Source: a virus. From it: DNA of 64,000 bases. Both the position numbers and the translations under genes were made by a program. The DNA lies in IMG/VR virus record IMGVR_UViG_3300046323_000360, positions 1 through 64,000 of that record; one strand, given 5' to 3'. The notes below the pieces were generated by a model, which was not told the origin of the DNA, did no database searches, and saw nothing but the letters and a program-made list of their open reading frames with translations. This document shows, in pieces, positions 17,155 through 25,876 of the stretch (its first letter is position 1; each line of letters begins with the position of its first letter).

Positions 17155-17176
17155 ATAAACACTGTACCGCTTACTT
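17130..17176. repeat. Perfect 14-bp inverted repeat across the start of the 17154 gene
   Basis: AAGTAAGCGGTACA at 17130-17143 and its exact reverse complement at 17163-17176 are separated by 19 bases. One arm lies in codons 4-8 of the gene, the other in the promoter spacer and -10; the start codon is between them. The layout fits paired operator sites or a DNA cruciform. Confidence 0.85.
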
Positions 17177-17189
17177 ATGAATCTGTCAA
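17161..17189 (-). promoter_or_regulatory. Sigma-70-type promoter for a leaderless mRNA
   Basis: On minus, consensus -35 TTGACA (17184-17189), a 17-bp spacer and -10 TACAGT (17161-17166). ATG 17154 begins seven bases after the -10, so the transcript would start at the start codon. This is the strongest minus-strand promoter inside the coding part of the window. Confidence 0.7.
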
Positions 17190-17192
17190 ATA

Positions 17193-17450
17193 TTAAAGAG
17201 AATATGTTGTAGTGGTTGAAGGTGGACGTACAACCGAGTTCTTAAGATTAGCCTGAGCAGTAATCTCATAGAGATTATCTCCGCTAGCAGCTGTTTCTTC
17301 AAACTTATTATTTACTGACAGCTCTAGATCAAGCATAGCCTTGCAATCTTCTACAGATACATCTAGAAACTTTGCAGCCTCTACGTAAACAGATTCCTTA
17401 GCTTCACCTAAATTATTTGCATAAGTTGTCAACTTGAAATGTACACGCAT
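17193..17450 (-). CDS. Hypothetical protein, 85 residues
   Basis: The protein begins MRVHFKLTTYANNLGEAKES and has a beta-alpha-beta-like pattern with an acidic helix in the middle. I do not recognise the family. Its start overlaps the stop of the upstream gene (TAATG), so it is translated with the SH3-like protein next to it. It is the last gene before the promoter at 17161. Confidence 0.5.
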   Translation of the reverse strand: MRVHFKLTTYANNLGEAKESVYVEAAKFLDVSVEDCKAMLDLELSVNNKFEETAASGDNLYEITAQANLKNSVVRPPSTTTTYSL

Positions 17451-17878
17451 TACCTAATCCTCTTTTCTAGCTTATACGGGGAGTAGTGGACGCCGTTAAG
17501 CTCTGGACTCTTACCATCAGTTGATTTAAAGATTACATCTCCATAGCGAACAGCAATAACCTTTCCACGACGTCCGTTATGCATAATTCCAGCTTTATCT
17601 GAGAAGGCATCGAACAGCACACGTACTTCATCGCCAACTGTGATATTTCCAGGCTGCAAAGGAATCCACACTTCATTGATTGGACTAGCTGGAGCTACTG
17701 CAGGCTTACCTAGTGCAAGTTTGCTAAATAGTTCTATAGCTTCCTCAGCCATCTTAGGGCTAAGCTTAGACATCTGCTCCCATGTTTCGAGTAGCTTTAG
17801 TACTGCTGTGCCAGAACCTACTTTTGCTTTTGCTTCCTCTAGTTGCTGCCTAACCCATTCATAATTAACTTCAGGCAT
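17450..17878 (-). CDS. Protein with SH3/KOW-like C-terminal domain
   Basis: The 142-residue product has an N-terminal helical half (residues 1-60) and a C-terminal beta-barrel-like segment (VGDEVRVLFDAFSD, RRGKVIAVRYGDVIFK) that resembles SH3/KOW folds binding nucleic acid or protein. No enzyme motif is present. It lies between a glycosyltransferase-like gene and a small unknown in one minus-strand unit. The function is not known. Confidence 0.5.
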   Translation of the reverse strand: MPEVNYEWVRQQLEEAKAKVGSGTAVLKLLETWEQMSKLSPKMAEEAIELFSKLALGKPAVAPASPINEVWIPLQPGNITVGDEVRVLFDAFSDKAGIMHNGRRGKVIAVRYGDVIFKSTDGKSPELNGVHYSPYKLEKRIR

Positions 17879-17884
17879 TAGCTA

Positions 17885-18898
17885 CTACTCTCCATTCTTT
17901 GTGTATAATTTTTTCATTTGTGAAATCACGTCTTCTTTAGTTCCGATAGATTCTAAATATAGATTCTTTTGCTCTACTGCCAATTCTAGCCTAGCAATAG
18001 GAGACATATCTTCAATCTGATATGGGAGTAAACCCCAAGCATCACCTAGAACGCTTGACTCACGCCATTCTGTAGCTACTGGAGTTCCAGCCAATAAAGA
18101 TTGAACATATCGATGAGACCACCAAGTACCAGAATTCCTATCATTTGGCGGGATTAAAGATCCAATAGACCTAGAAATAAGTTCAAAGACACAAATATCA
18201 TCTGACTTTTTACTAGTCTTCATTAATACAGAAGAATATTTCTGAGACTTAACTGCTGACTTAGCCCATGAATTATTCATACTTAATGCCCATAAATTAT
18301 TTCGATAGTCAGAATCTAAATTCTCATATTTTGCAGCTGAGTATTGATCTAGGTTTAGCCCGGTTAGTGTTGAAATACGTAACCTGCTGCTATCAACTAC
18401 ATCAGTAGCATCCCTCCAGGGTAGCGATGGGTAGATTACATTGCCCCAGTCTTCATTTAGTAGGTAATCTGCTGTACCAGATAGAAGTCCTAGAAATTTA
18501 GAAGCTTTATCGTATTCTTTACGTTTTACGTAGAAATCAGATGATAGATAGTCAGCATTTTTAGCAATAGATGCAAATGCCGTCTTATATTGCCACAGCT
18601 CATGGTGGTCTAGTACGGTGACAAGTTTTGAGGAGCCTTTTAGTAGGCTAATAACCTTAAGTGCACCATAGATGTGGTTAGCACTGATTGCAGTAGGTGG
18701 AACTACACCAACAAAAACCCTGTCATATTGCTCTAGATCATTTTTCTCCCATAGCACGCTTGGCTGAGACCAAACTATTGTCGCATCAGGAAATGAGTCT
18801 TTAAGAGCTAGTTCTAGATTTCCAAAAAAACTTAGATTATTTAGGTGAATAGAACTAGATGAATGCTTAGAAGTCATTCCAGTAAGTAGGAACTTCAT
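17885..18898 (-). CDS. Probable GT-B-type glycosyltransferase
   Basis: The 337-residue protein begins with a Rossmann-type strand and Gly loop (MKFLLTGMTSKHSSSS), and its C-terminal half has GTWWSHRYVQSLLAGTPVAT, the position where GT-B enzymes bind the nucleotide sugar, followed by a loop and helix. There is no exact EX7E motif, so the assignment is tentative. Encoded right after the SSB gene and beyond a strong terminator, it may be expressed by readthrough. A DNA-modifying sugar transferase would fit the DNA-metabolism neighbours, but this is inference. Confidence 0.5.
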   Translation of the reverse strand: MKFLLTGMTSKHSSSSIHLNNLSFFGNLELALKDSFPDATIVWSQPSVLWEKNDLEQYDRVFVGVVPPTAISANHIYGALKVISLLKGSSKLVTVLDHHELWQYKTAFASIAKNADYLSSDFYVKRKEYDKASKFLGLLSGTADYLLNEDWGNVIYPSLPWRDATDVVDSSRLRISTLTGLNLDQYSAAKYENLDSDYRNNLWALSMNNSWAKSAVKSQKYSSVLMKTSKKSDDICVFELISRSIGSLIPPNDRNSGTWWSHRYVQSLLAGTPVATEWRESSVLGDAWGLLPYQIEDMSPIARLELAVEQKNLYLESIGTKEDVISQMKKLYTKNGE

Positions 18899-18908
18899 AA
18901 GTACCTTT

Positions 18909-18950
18909 CAAAAAAGTAGAGGGGCACCACAAATAGTGATGCCCCTCGTA
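18909..18950 (-). terminator. Rho-independent terminator after the SSB gene
   Basis: On minus, an 8-bp stem GAGGGGCA/TGCCCCTC with a 13-base loop is followed by CTACTTTTTT. The stem can be extended past a bulge by AGTA/TACT. It ends the replication operon after SSB. Confidence 0.85.
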
Positions 18951-18964
18951 CTGTTTATTGTTAT

Positions 18965-19528
18965 TTAGAACGGCTCGTCAGAGCTAGTGATTGGAGCAGC
19001 AGGTGCTGGAGCCGGAGCTGGAGCAGGTGCTGGAGCCGGAGCTGCAGCTACAGGGGCTGGTGCTGGTGCTGGCATCTCGAAAGGAGTTGCAGGCTGAGCA
19101 GCAGCTACGGTAGGAGTAGCAGTTGCAACGCGGTGGTAGTTCTTGATTTCGTTGCTTACGTTACCGTTGTAGGTACGCTTGCCAAGAGTTCCACGGAAAG
19201 TACGACCGAGAAGAGCCTGCTCAATCTGAGCATTGGTTGGGTTCTGGTCAAAGTACTCGCGAGGGAGTCCAAGAGCAGTCATCTTCACAAGGAACATGGT
19301 GATTGCCTTAGGGTTCTCAGGAGATACCGTGAGGTTATCCCAGACGCGACGCTTAGCAAAAGGACCACCCTGAACTTCGGTAGTGATCTTAAACATGGTC
19401 TTGCCAGTCTGAGTGTTGGTAGCCTTAGATTCGATAACCTTTAGCTCGTAGTCGCCATCGGGCAATGGCTCGAAGTTGCTGGTATCGCCAGCATCCTTCA
19501 TAATATCTGCCCAGTTAAGTGAACTCAT
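18965..19528 (-). CDS. Phage single-stranded DNA-binding protein (DUF669-like)
   Basis: The first ~125 of 187 residues form a beta-rich OB-like domain (PLPDGDYELKVIESKATNTQ) of the type seen in DUF669-like phage SSBs. A long Pro-Ala linker follows, then the acidic tip SSDEPF, matching the DDxPF tail by which bacterial SSBs recruit partners. It is encoded next to a Sak4-like ATPase and a Cas4-like nuclease, as in phage recombination modules, and a terminator follows it. It likely coats replication ssDNA and recruits the neighbours. Confidence 0.8.
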   Translation of the reverse strand: MSSLNWADIMKDAGDTSNFEPLPDGDYELKVIESKATNTQTGKTMFKITTEVQGGPFAKRRVWDNLTVSPENPKAITMFLVKMTALGLPREYFDQNPTNAQIEQALLGRTFRGTLGKRTYNGNVSNEIKNYHRVATATPTVAAAQPATPFEMPAPAPAPVAAAPAPAPAPAPAPAPAAPITSSDEPF

Positions 19529-19541
19529 AGTTCAGTATCTC

Positions 19542-20306
19542 CTAGTTTGTTTTCTTTGTGGTTTTTACAGTCTTCTCTCCGAAGACCATGTCTAGCATGC
19601 GTTCTACTCCTAGATCGCCCTGCTCTACAACTTTTCCAAGACGTCCTTGAACACGCTCTCCAGCTTCCCACTCAGGCGTGCGTTCAACGTACATACGCCG
19701 CACCTTGTATGGTGGCTGCATTGGATCAGGGTTTGGAACCTGCTCCACTGTGATTGCCCCAAGAACATCATAGAAGTATGGTGCCTGAATTGCAAGCTGA
19801 CCTTGTAGGTAAGGACGGTATACGCCATCCTGACCCTTACGTGCCATTGCAGTCAGAACAACAGCCTCTAGAGGCTGGGTCGGGTGCATCGTTAGGTCAC
19901 GAAGATCACGAAGTAGTGCACCCATGTGGCGAAGTAGTTCGCCCCACTGCTGCATCTTCATCTGCTCTGTACCAGCGATGTTGTCCATGCACTTGACTTG
20001 GAGCTCCGAGATGGAGTCAATAATCAAGCTCTTGAACTGGTGCTTGCCGCTCTGAAGCCACTGAAATGCCTTCATAACAACGTCATAATCGCGAACCTGG
20101 ACAACAACTGTGTCCCAGGTACCGTCCGCCTGAGGCGGCTCTTCACGAATTGGATCCCAGTACTTGACATTGATTGGGAGGAAACGGTGTCCACCCTCAA
20201 CATCGAGCATTAGGCGTGGGTAAGGAGCTGTGACGGCAAATGTAGACTTACCGACTTTAGATTCGCCATAAACCATCAATGTTAAACTGCGATCAACTTC
20301 AGACAT
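19542..20306 (-). CDS. Sak4-like RecA-fold ATPase (single-strand annealing)
   Basis: The 254-residue protein has Walker A GESKVGKS (residues 14-21) and Walker B SLIIDSISEL, in the compact RecA-core size of Sak4 proteins. In characterised phages Sak4 cooperates with an SSB to anneal strands; here the SSB gene lies directly downstream and a Cas4-like nuclease directly upstream. A DnaB-loader ATPase is a less likely alternative. The gene starts after AGGAAATGAGTAAGT. Confidence 0.75.
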   Translation of the reverse strand: MSEVDRSLTLMVYGESKVGKSTFAVTAPYPRLMLDVEGGHRFLPINVKYWDPIREEPPQADGTWDTVVVQVRDYDVVMKAFQWLQSGKHQFKSLIIDSISELQVKCMDNIAGTEQMKMQQWGELLRHMGALLRDLRDLTMHPTQPLEAVVLTAMARKGQDGVYRPYLQGQLAIQAPYFYDVLGAITVEQVPNPDPMQPPYKVRRMYVERTPEWEAGERVQGRLGKVVEQGDLGVERMLDMVFGEKTVKTTKKTN

Positions 20307-20308
20307 AC

Positions 20309-21253
20309 TTACTCATTTCCTTTCTTCTCTTCGGTGATTCCATAATATCCGTATGGGTCTTTTGACTCAAACGCATCGCTAATCGCTGCTTCAGCTGCCG
20401 AACCATCGTCAACTAGCGGGCAAATAGCGAAGAATTGGCACTTCCACTTGCAGTCACGAGAAGGCTTAGGGTAGGTGAGCTTGTAGTGGCTCTCACCTGC
20501 ATCTAATCCTTCGCGTACCCGCATAATGTCTTCCAGTACACCCTCTAGGCGCTGGTAGAACGAGCGTAGTGCAAACTTATTGTGACGGACCTCAATCTGT
20601 CCGTAGAAAGGTGGCTTAGCATATGCTCCACGCTTAACCTTACGGAGCATTGTAAAGATACCACCCTCTGAACGTTCTCCCTCTTTGTTCTGAGCTTCCT
20701 CAAGAACCATATAGGTAAGAACCTGTTCATTCATATGAGCAGTGGAGCCAAAGTCGGCAAACGAGCCACCAACAGTTTTGAAGTCACGGAACATACGAAC
20801 GCCATCAATCTTACGACGAACACGCATGTCAATTTTACCCTGTAGGGTAACTTTTCCATCGAGCATTGGACGCTCAATAATTTCTTCAGTAGAGATCATA
20901 TCAATCTCAGCATCGATACCTTCAAGCTCAACCCACTCTAAGTAACCCTCAAGCATGACACGCCCGAGTTCTGCCTCAGTCTCAAGGTCAGTGGTGTCAC
21001 GGTATTGGTCATTGAGAGTCTTCATATCCGCAGCTACCAGCTGAGAATGAATCTCTAGCAGGTCACGATCCATGTTAGAGGTGTAGTACTGATCTAGAGC
21101 CTCGTGAATACGTGAACCAAGTGCCAAAGCTCCGGTGTAGTTCTGAACCTTTGGCTGTAGACGACGGTAGTAAGTGAACCACCAACGGCGACGGCAATCT
21201 TTAAATGTTTGAATCTCTGAGTTAGAGATCCTAATCGGTGTCTTTTCTGTCAT
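20309..21253 (-). CDS. Cas4/RecB-like PD-(D/E)XK nuclease with Fe-S cysteines
   Basis: The 314-residue protein has the nuclease core GKIDMRVRRK...FRDFKT (catalytic Asp, then DxK) in the middle. Four cysteines, C20 at the N-terminus and C268, C272 and C278 at the C-terminus, match the bracketing 4Fe-4S arrangement of Cas4 and AddB nucleases. It probably resects DNA ends for the Sak4/SSB annealing pathway. It overlaps the SNF2 helicase stop (TAATG). There are no Cas1 or Cas2 neighbours, so no CRISPR role is implied. Confidence 0.82.
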   Translation of the reverse strand: MTEKTPIRISNSEIQTFKDCRRRWWFTYYRRLQPKVQNYTGALALGSRIHEALDQYYTSNMDRDLLEIHSQLVAADMKTLNDQYRDTTDLETEAELGRVMLEGYLEWVELEGIDAEIDMISTEEIIERPMLDGKVTLQGKIDMRVRRKIDGVRMFRDFKTVGGSFADFGSTAHMNEQVLTYMVLEEAQNKEGERSEGGIFTMLRKVKRGAYAKPPFYGQIEVRHNKFALRSFYQRLEGVLEDIMRVREGLDAGESHYKLTYPKPSRDCKWKCQFFAICPLVDDGSAAEAAISDAFESKDPYGYYGITEEKKGNE

Positions 21254-23049
21254 TATGCTTTTACCTTATCATCTTTTAGCATTTCTAGCAACTTAGCTTT
21301 GTCACGAACAATCTGCTCAAAGTTATCTGCCTTGGTATCTAGAGCTTGAATAACACGCTCTTCGATAGTCCCCTCGGTCACGTAGTCAGTAATAATAACC
21401 GAGTCGTGAATTTCGGAACCGATACGGTGCACACGGTCAAGAGCCTGCTTGTAGTCAACTAAAGACCATGGCCTTTGAAGCATAACAAGACGACGAGCCG
21501 TTGTCAAGGTGACACCGACACCGCCAGCCTGAGCAGTGAAAAGAATCCACTTAGTTTTACCAGACTGGAAATCATCAATTGCTTGTTGACGCTGGTCCCC
21601 ATCCTGAGCACCGGTAATTAGACCATGAGGAATATCCTCCTTAGTCAAGCGAGCACTCAGCAACTCGATTAGCTGGCGAGATACTGCACATACCGCTACA
21701 GAGTCATCTCCAAAGTCGCCACTCTTAATATCATCCATCAGAGCATCAACCTTACAGGATGGGTCCGACAAAAGAATCTTTTCTGCACCAGAATCATCTA
21801 CAGAAATTTCAGAATAAGAGCTTGCAAACTGAAGTAGACGCAACGTCTGAGTAAGCGGGTTAGGTGCAACTACAGCTTCTCCGCCTTCAATCTCAGCAAT
21901 CATGTGCTCGCGCATCTGCTTATAAGCTTTAGCTTGTTTTGCACCCATCTCGACATCACGACGGTCTGTAATTACTTCAGGAAGCCAAGGAAGAACCCTC
22001 TGCTTCAACATACGACGCATACGCGGATTAATTGCAGCGTAGAACTCCTCAGACATATGAGGCTTAACACCAATAACCATCATTCCACCAAAGGCGTTAA
22101 TCATGGTATCAACCATGCGATCAATCCACTTAGTCTTACTAGGCCATTCTTCTGGAGAAATCCAGTGCAAAATTGCCCAGAGGTCAAGAACGTTATTAGC
22201 AATAGGAGTACCAGTCATCGCAAAACGAATGTCAGCATCTCCGGTAGCAGCCCAAAGTGCACGGCTCTGTTTAGACTTAGGATCTTTCGAGCGGTGCATC
22301 TCGTCGGCTACAACAGCTTTAAAATCAATAGCATTTAGCTCACGAGGGTGTACTTCACAGCGAGCTGGAGTTACGCCACTGTCATGACCGCCACAAGAAA
22401 TACAACGAGCCAGTGCAATCGAACCATAAGAAGAAAGGCGAGAGTGGCTACGTAGAGATTCCCAGTTAATAATGTAGATATTAGCCTCGTGCTCAAACTG
22501 AGCTTTACGCTGAGCAGAAGAACCCTTAATAACCTGAACATCAACTCCAGGCCACCACTTTTCAAACTCACGCTTCCAGTTATTTTTTAGTGTATTAGGG
22601 CAAACAATGAGAGCTGGAAATACATCTTCACCAGTATCATGCAGACGCTTTAGCGAGCGAATTGCCTGAGCAGTCTTACCTAGTCCAGGCTCATCGGCTA
22701 GTAGCGCACGACGAGCAGTAGCTAGGAAATCAACACCAGCACGCTGGTGAGGAAATAAATCTTCATCCCCGGCATCAGATACCTCCAGCTCACGTAGAGC
22801 ATTGGACGGGTCTACACGCTTAGTTTTTTCTTGAGCAGCCCAAGCTTTCAGCTTTGGTCCAAGTTCTAGCTCAGTTTTAAAAGTCGAGCGGAGAGCTAGA
22901 CAACCAGCCCATGAAGTTGGGATACGCCAAATCTGCTCTTTAGCAGACCACGAGGCTCCAGGAATACTCTTACAGAGTTCTTTTAGACGCCACTCAGCAA
23001 GAATCACGATGTGCTTCCCAGAGTCGTCTAGTTCTACATTTACAGGCAC
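21253..23049 (-). CDS. SNF2-family helicase/ATPase with HARP-like N-terminus
   Basis: The 598-residue protein carries SNF2 motifs: Walker A ADEPGLGKTAQA, DEMH box (VVADEMHRSKD), motif III AMTGTPIANN and motif VI QALDRVHRIGS. Residues ~1-65 (WSAKEQIWRIPTSW) resemble the HARP/SMARCAL1 annealing-helicase domain. The start is GTG 23049, after AAGAGGTAAAACC. Such enzymes remodel forks or anneal strands, which fits the SSB, Sak4 and nuclease genes it is coupled with. Confidence 0.88.
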   Translation of the reverse strand: MPVNVELDDSGKHIVILAEWRLKELCKSIPGASWSAKEQIWRIPTSWAGCLALRSTFKTELELGPKLKAWAAQEKTKRVDPSNALRELEVSDAGDEDLFPHQRAGVDFLATARRALLADEPGLGKTAQAIRSLKRLHDTGEDVFPALIVCPNTLKNNWKREFEKWWPGVDVQVIKGSSAQRKAQFEHEANIYIINWESLRSHSRLSSYGSIALARCISCGGHDSGVTPARCEVHPRELNAIDFKAVVADEMHRSKDPKSKQSRALWAATGDADIRFAMTGTPIANNVLDLWAILHWISPEEWPSKTKWIDRMVDTMINAFGGMMVIGVKPHMSEEFYAAINPRMRRMLKQRVLPWLPEVITDRRDVEMGAKQAKAYKQMREHMIAEIEGGEAVVAPNPLTQTLRLLQFASSYSEISVDDSGAEKILLSDPSCKVDALMDDIKSGDFGDDSVAVCAVSRQLIELLSARLTKEDIPHGLITGAQDGDQRQQAIDDFQSGKTKWILFTAQAGGVGVTLTTARRLVMLQRPWSLVDYKQALDRVHRIGSEIHDSVIITDYVTEGTIEERVIQALDTKADNFEQIVRDKAKLLEMLKDDKVKA

Positions 23050-23078
23050 GGTTTTACCTCTTATCTTTACCTATATAC

Positions 23079-23123
23079 ATATTAGCATAAAAAAAGTACG
23101 AGAGATACGTTTTTTGCTAATAT
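23079..23123. repeat. Inverted repeat upstream of the SNF2 helicase gene
   Basis: ATATTAGC at 23079-23086 and GCTAATAT at 23116-23123 are exact reverse complements, in the only sizeable gap of the replication operon. It may be an operator or a weak hairpin; no promoter is clear. Confidence 0.35.
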
Positions 23124-23128
23124 CTTTT

Positions 23129-23593
23129 TTAATTCAACAAACTAAGTGGTTTCCATCCACTTTTAACTAACCTTAGCAGACCATGACGAATCGCGTCAAG
23201 TGCATGTCCTTCGCCACCACGGTGCCAGTATTCAAGCTTCTTCAGCTTTTCATTGGTAAACATAGCTTTAGCATCTGCTGGTGATTGAAAATAGATATCA
23301 TCAGCTGGACGACCAGCATCCATTAGGCATTGCTTGAGGATCCCGATCTGCTCTAGGGAGAACGGAGCCTGAGAATTCTTTACGGTCTGAGCATTGATAG
23401 TAAACCGCTCGCATACAATATCTAACTCGGAACCAAGTAAGCCCAGCTCCAGTAGAGTCCTACGAATAGGGGCAGCATACTCATGCTGTTGAACCTCTAT
23501 AGACCAGAGTAGAACAGGGTCTTTTCCAGATTCCATACTGAATAGTGCCATTCCAGTTGCTTTTCCTGGATCTACTGATAATACGTAACGCAT
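23129..23593 (-). CDS. RuvC-like Holliday junction resolvase
   Basis: The 154-residue protein has the RNase H-fold of RuvC: SVDPGKATGMALF at the N-terminus (first catalytic Asp), VCERF in the second strand and GGEGHALDAIRHGL near the C-terminus with the last acidic residue and a His. The length fits phage RuvC-like proteins. It overlaps the polymerase stop (TAATG), so resolvase and polymerase are co-made. It likely clears recombination branches before packaging. Confidence 0.82.
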   Translation of the reverse strand: MRYVLSVDPGKATGMALFSMESGKDPVLLWSIEVQQHEYAAPIRRTLLELGLLGSELDIVCERFTINAQTVKNSQAPFSLEQIGILKQCLMDAGRPADDIYFQSPADAKAMFTNEKLKKLEYWHRGGEGHALDAIRHGLLRLVKSGWKPLSLLN

Positions 23594-25413
23594 TAGTACT
23601 TTTCTCCCCAGTTTTCAAGCGGGCCATCTGAATCAGCAGTAAGAGGTACTGCCCAACCATCACGAGTGGTCATACACTCACGAACAATTTTCTGAATCTC
23701 TTTTGCGTCCTTGCGAGGCGCATTGAGAACAATTTCATCGTGTACAGGAACAATAAGAAGCTCAGTGAGGTCAGCTTGGTCTAGCTTGACTAGATTTGAC
23801 TTGAATACCTCGGCTGCACCACCTTGAATTAGATAGTTAGTAAGTGTATATACGCGGTCAGAGTCGCAAGGTAGGCGACGTCCAGTCCATGTGTTCACAT
23901 AACCCTGACCCTCATTACGAAGACGACGCATGCCAATATCTTCAACCTTTTTTTGAAAGAAAGCCATGCCAGGGTAGTTACGGTCAAAAGCATCAGAAAC
24001 AGCACGCATCTGCTCCTCTGGTACGCCTGCAGTTAGTGCCTGTTTAGCCACTCCAGCCCCGTAGAGACGTCCGTAGACCACTCCCTTGATAAGTCCTCGG
24101 CGCTTGTCTGACTTGACCATATGTGGGTCATTATAGACTTCTCGACCAATCTCAGTGAAAGGGTCAGAGCCAGTGGCATCTGCATTGTTGAACAAGTTGA
24201 TGAGGTTCTCATCGCGCGACAGAGAGGCAAACATACGAAACTCAACCTGGTCAAGGTCTGAGGTAATAATTACGTGGTCGTCATCCTTTGGCAAGAATGC
24301 ACGACGAACAGTATCATCACCCTTTGGAAGAGTCTGTAATGCCGGGTTCTGAATAGACATACGTCCAGTACGAGCACCTAGAGTCTTCACCGATGGGTGA
24401 ACAAATCCGTCAACATTGTCGTTGATGAAGTTTAAGAAGTAAGTATTAGCAATCTTGTCAGCCTTACGTTGCTTAAGTAGGGTGTCTGCTAGTTGCTTTA
24501 CAGGCTCTGTACCATGAATAGTGAACCACTTGAGCTGATCTTTAGATAGTGACTTCTGCCCAGACGGAGTAGTCTCGGTAATATAGGCACCGAGCTGTTG
24601 CTCAAAAACCTTAACCATTTGCACGTTACTTGTTGCAGACGCATTGTATGTATTGTAGACCCAGAGCTTCACTTGCTCGGTATAGTTCATAAGCTCTTCA
24701 TACTTTTTCTTGGAGTAGTCCAAATCAAGACGAGCGCCATTTAGTTCCATACGAGTTACGATACGGCGAGTATTCATCTCCAGTTCGTAAGCCTGAGAAT
24801 ACGGACGCCCAGGAGCACACTTCTCCCAGAACTGCTCGAATAGACGCATTGTCAGAATTGTATCTAGAGCTCCATAAGACCAGTACGGGGCAAAGTTAGT
24901 AGGCACAGTTCCCCAGGTCCAGCCATTTTTATGCAAGCCGTCATCTAGGTTTGCCTGTAGAGCCGCAGCCTTTGGGTCAACATAGTCTGCAGTCAACTTT
25001 TTAAGGGCACCAGAGCCAAGAGGGTCAATAAGGTGAGCCATAATCATAGTGTCGTGAGAACGGTGCCAAGGCATTTTCCAGCGTGATTGGATATCAAACC
25101 AGCGGGCTTCAAAAGCAATATTGTGGCAGACAATTGGACCCTCAAACTTATCCATTGACTCGTAGAAGACACCCTTCCACTCATCCCAAGGAATAGACCA
25201 GCCAGTCATACCATCGCCAACCTGAACTAGACGTAGACGTCCGTGCCAAGGTGAGAGCGCGTGGTCGCGCGGATTTCCTGGAAGTTCTCCAGTTTCAGTA
25301 TCAATTGCAATTGCCTCTAGTGGGCGGCGCTCGCCGAGCCAGCGCATAAACTTCTGAGCCTGATCAACACTGTCAATCAGTTCTAGTTGTACTCCGTCTA
25401 ATCCAGCCATCAT
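23593..25413 (-). CDS. Family A DNA polymerase with 3'-5' exonuclease
   Basis: The 606-residue product has an N-terminal proofreading exonuclease domain (AIDTETGE, D38 and E40, then CHNIAFEARWFD) and a family A polymerase domain with RTGRMSIQNPALQTLP, DLDQVEFRMFA (motif A), RRGLIKGVVYGRLYGAG (motif B) and VPVHDEIVL (motif C). There is no 5' nuclease domain. Two ATGs are possible (25413, 25410); the ribosome site AAGGA is better spaced to the second. The gene overlaps the deaminase gene by 41 bases. Confidence 0.95.
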   Translation of the reverse strand: MMAGLDGVQLELIDSVDQAQKFMRWLGERRPLEAIAIDTETGELPGNPRDHALSPWHGRLRLVQVGDGMTGWSIPWDEWKGVFYESMDKFEGPIVCHNIAFEARWFDIQSRWKMPWHRSHDTMIMAHLIDPLGSGALKKLTADYVDPKAAALQANLDDGLHKNGWTWGTVPTNFAPYWSYGALDTILTMRLFEQFWEKCAPGRPYSQAYELEMNTRRIVTRMELNGARLDLDYSKKKYEELMNYTEQVKLWVYNTYNASATSNVQMVKVFEQQLGAYITETTPSGQKSLSKDQLKWFTIHGTEPVKQLADTLLKQRKADKIANTYFLNFINDNVDGFVHPSVKTLGARTGRMSIQNPALQTLPKGDDTVRRAFLPKDDDHVIITSDLDQVEFRMFASLSRDENLINLFNNADATGSDPFTEIGREVYNDPHMVKSDKRRGLIKGVVYGRLYGAGVAKQALTAGVPEEQMRAVSDAFDRNYPGMAFFQKKVEDIGMRRLRNEGQGYVNTWTGRRLPCDSDRVYTLTNYLIQGGAAEVFKSNLVKLDQADLTELLIVPVHDEIVLNAPRKDAKEIQKIVRECMTTRDGWAVPLTADSDGPLENWGEKY

Positions 25414-25876
25414 TGTCCTTAATCGTCTCTATAGATATACCACACTTTTCGAGATAATCCAAGACTACCTCGGGATTTCGATGGGCGTCGGAATCCTTTA
25501 CTACTGCAACAACGCGGGAAAGACCCGAATTGGAAATTAGCTTAGCACACTGCATGCATGGAGCGCCAGTCACATATATAGTTCCGCCCTCAACAGCGGA
25601 ACGGTCTACGTATAGGAGTGCGTTTGCCTCAGCATGAATTGATGGGCAACCCTCGTAAGAAGAGCTCAAGTCAGTTTTCCCCTGAGCACGCTCGCACCAG
25701 TTGGTGCAAAGACCTTCAGTTGGGTAGTTAGCTGCAGCACCATTATATCCTGTAGCAGAAATACGTTGGTTCTTATCTACAATTACTGCACCAATTCGAG
25801 CACGAGAACAGCGAGATCTAGACGCCACTACTGTTGCAACTTGCATCCAGATGGAGTCCCAAGAAGGGATATTCAT
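25373..25876 (-). CDS. dCMP/cytidine deaminase family protein
   Basis: Zinc-dependent deaminase motifs are intact: SIHAEANAL (ligand His and catalytic Glu) and APCMQCAK (PCxxC). At 167 residues it has the size of phage dCMP deaminases, which supply dUMP for thymidylate synthesis. The N-terminus WDSIWMQVATVVASRSRCSR and GAVIVDKNQ are typical. It overlaps the polymerase gene by 41 bases and starts on the stop of the upstream gene. Nucleotide supply for replication is the likely role. Confidence 0.88.
   Translation of the reverse strand: MNIPSWDSIWMQVATVVASRSRCSRARIGAVIVDKNQRISATGYNGAAANYPTEGLCTNWCERAQGKTDLSSSYEGCPSIHAEANALLYVDRSAVEGGTIYVTGAPCMQCAKLISNSGLSRVVAVVKDSDAHRNPEVVLDYLEKCGISIETIKDNDGWIRRSTTRTD

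Noticed and set aside
20309-21253. Cas4-like nuclease as sign of a CRISPR system
   Set aside because: No repeats with regular spacers, no Cas1 or Cas2; the neighbours are phage recombination genes.
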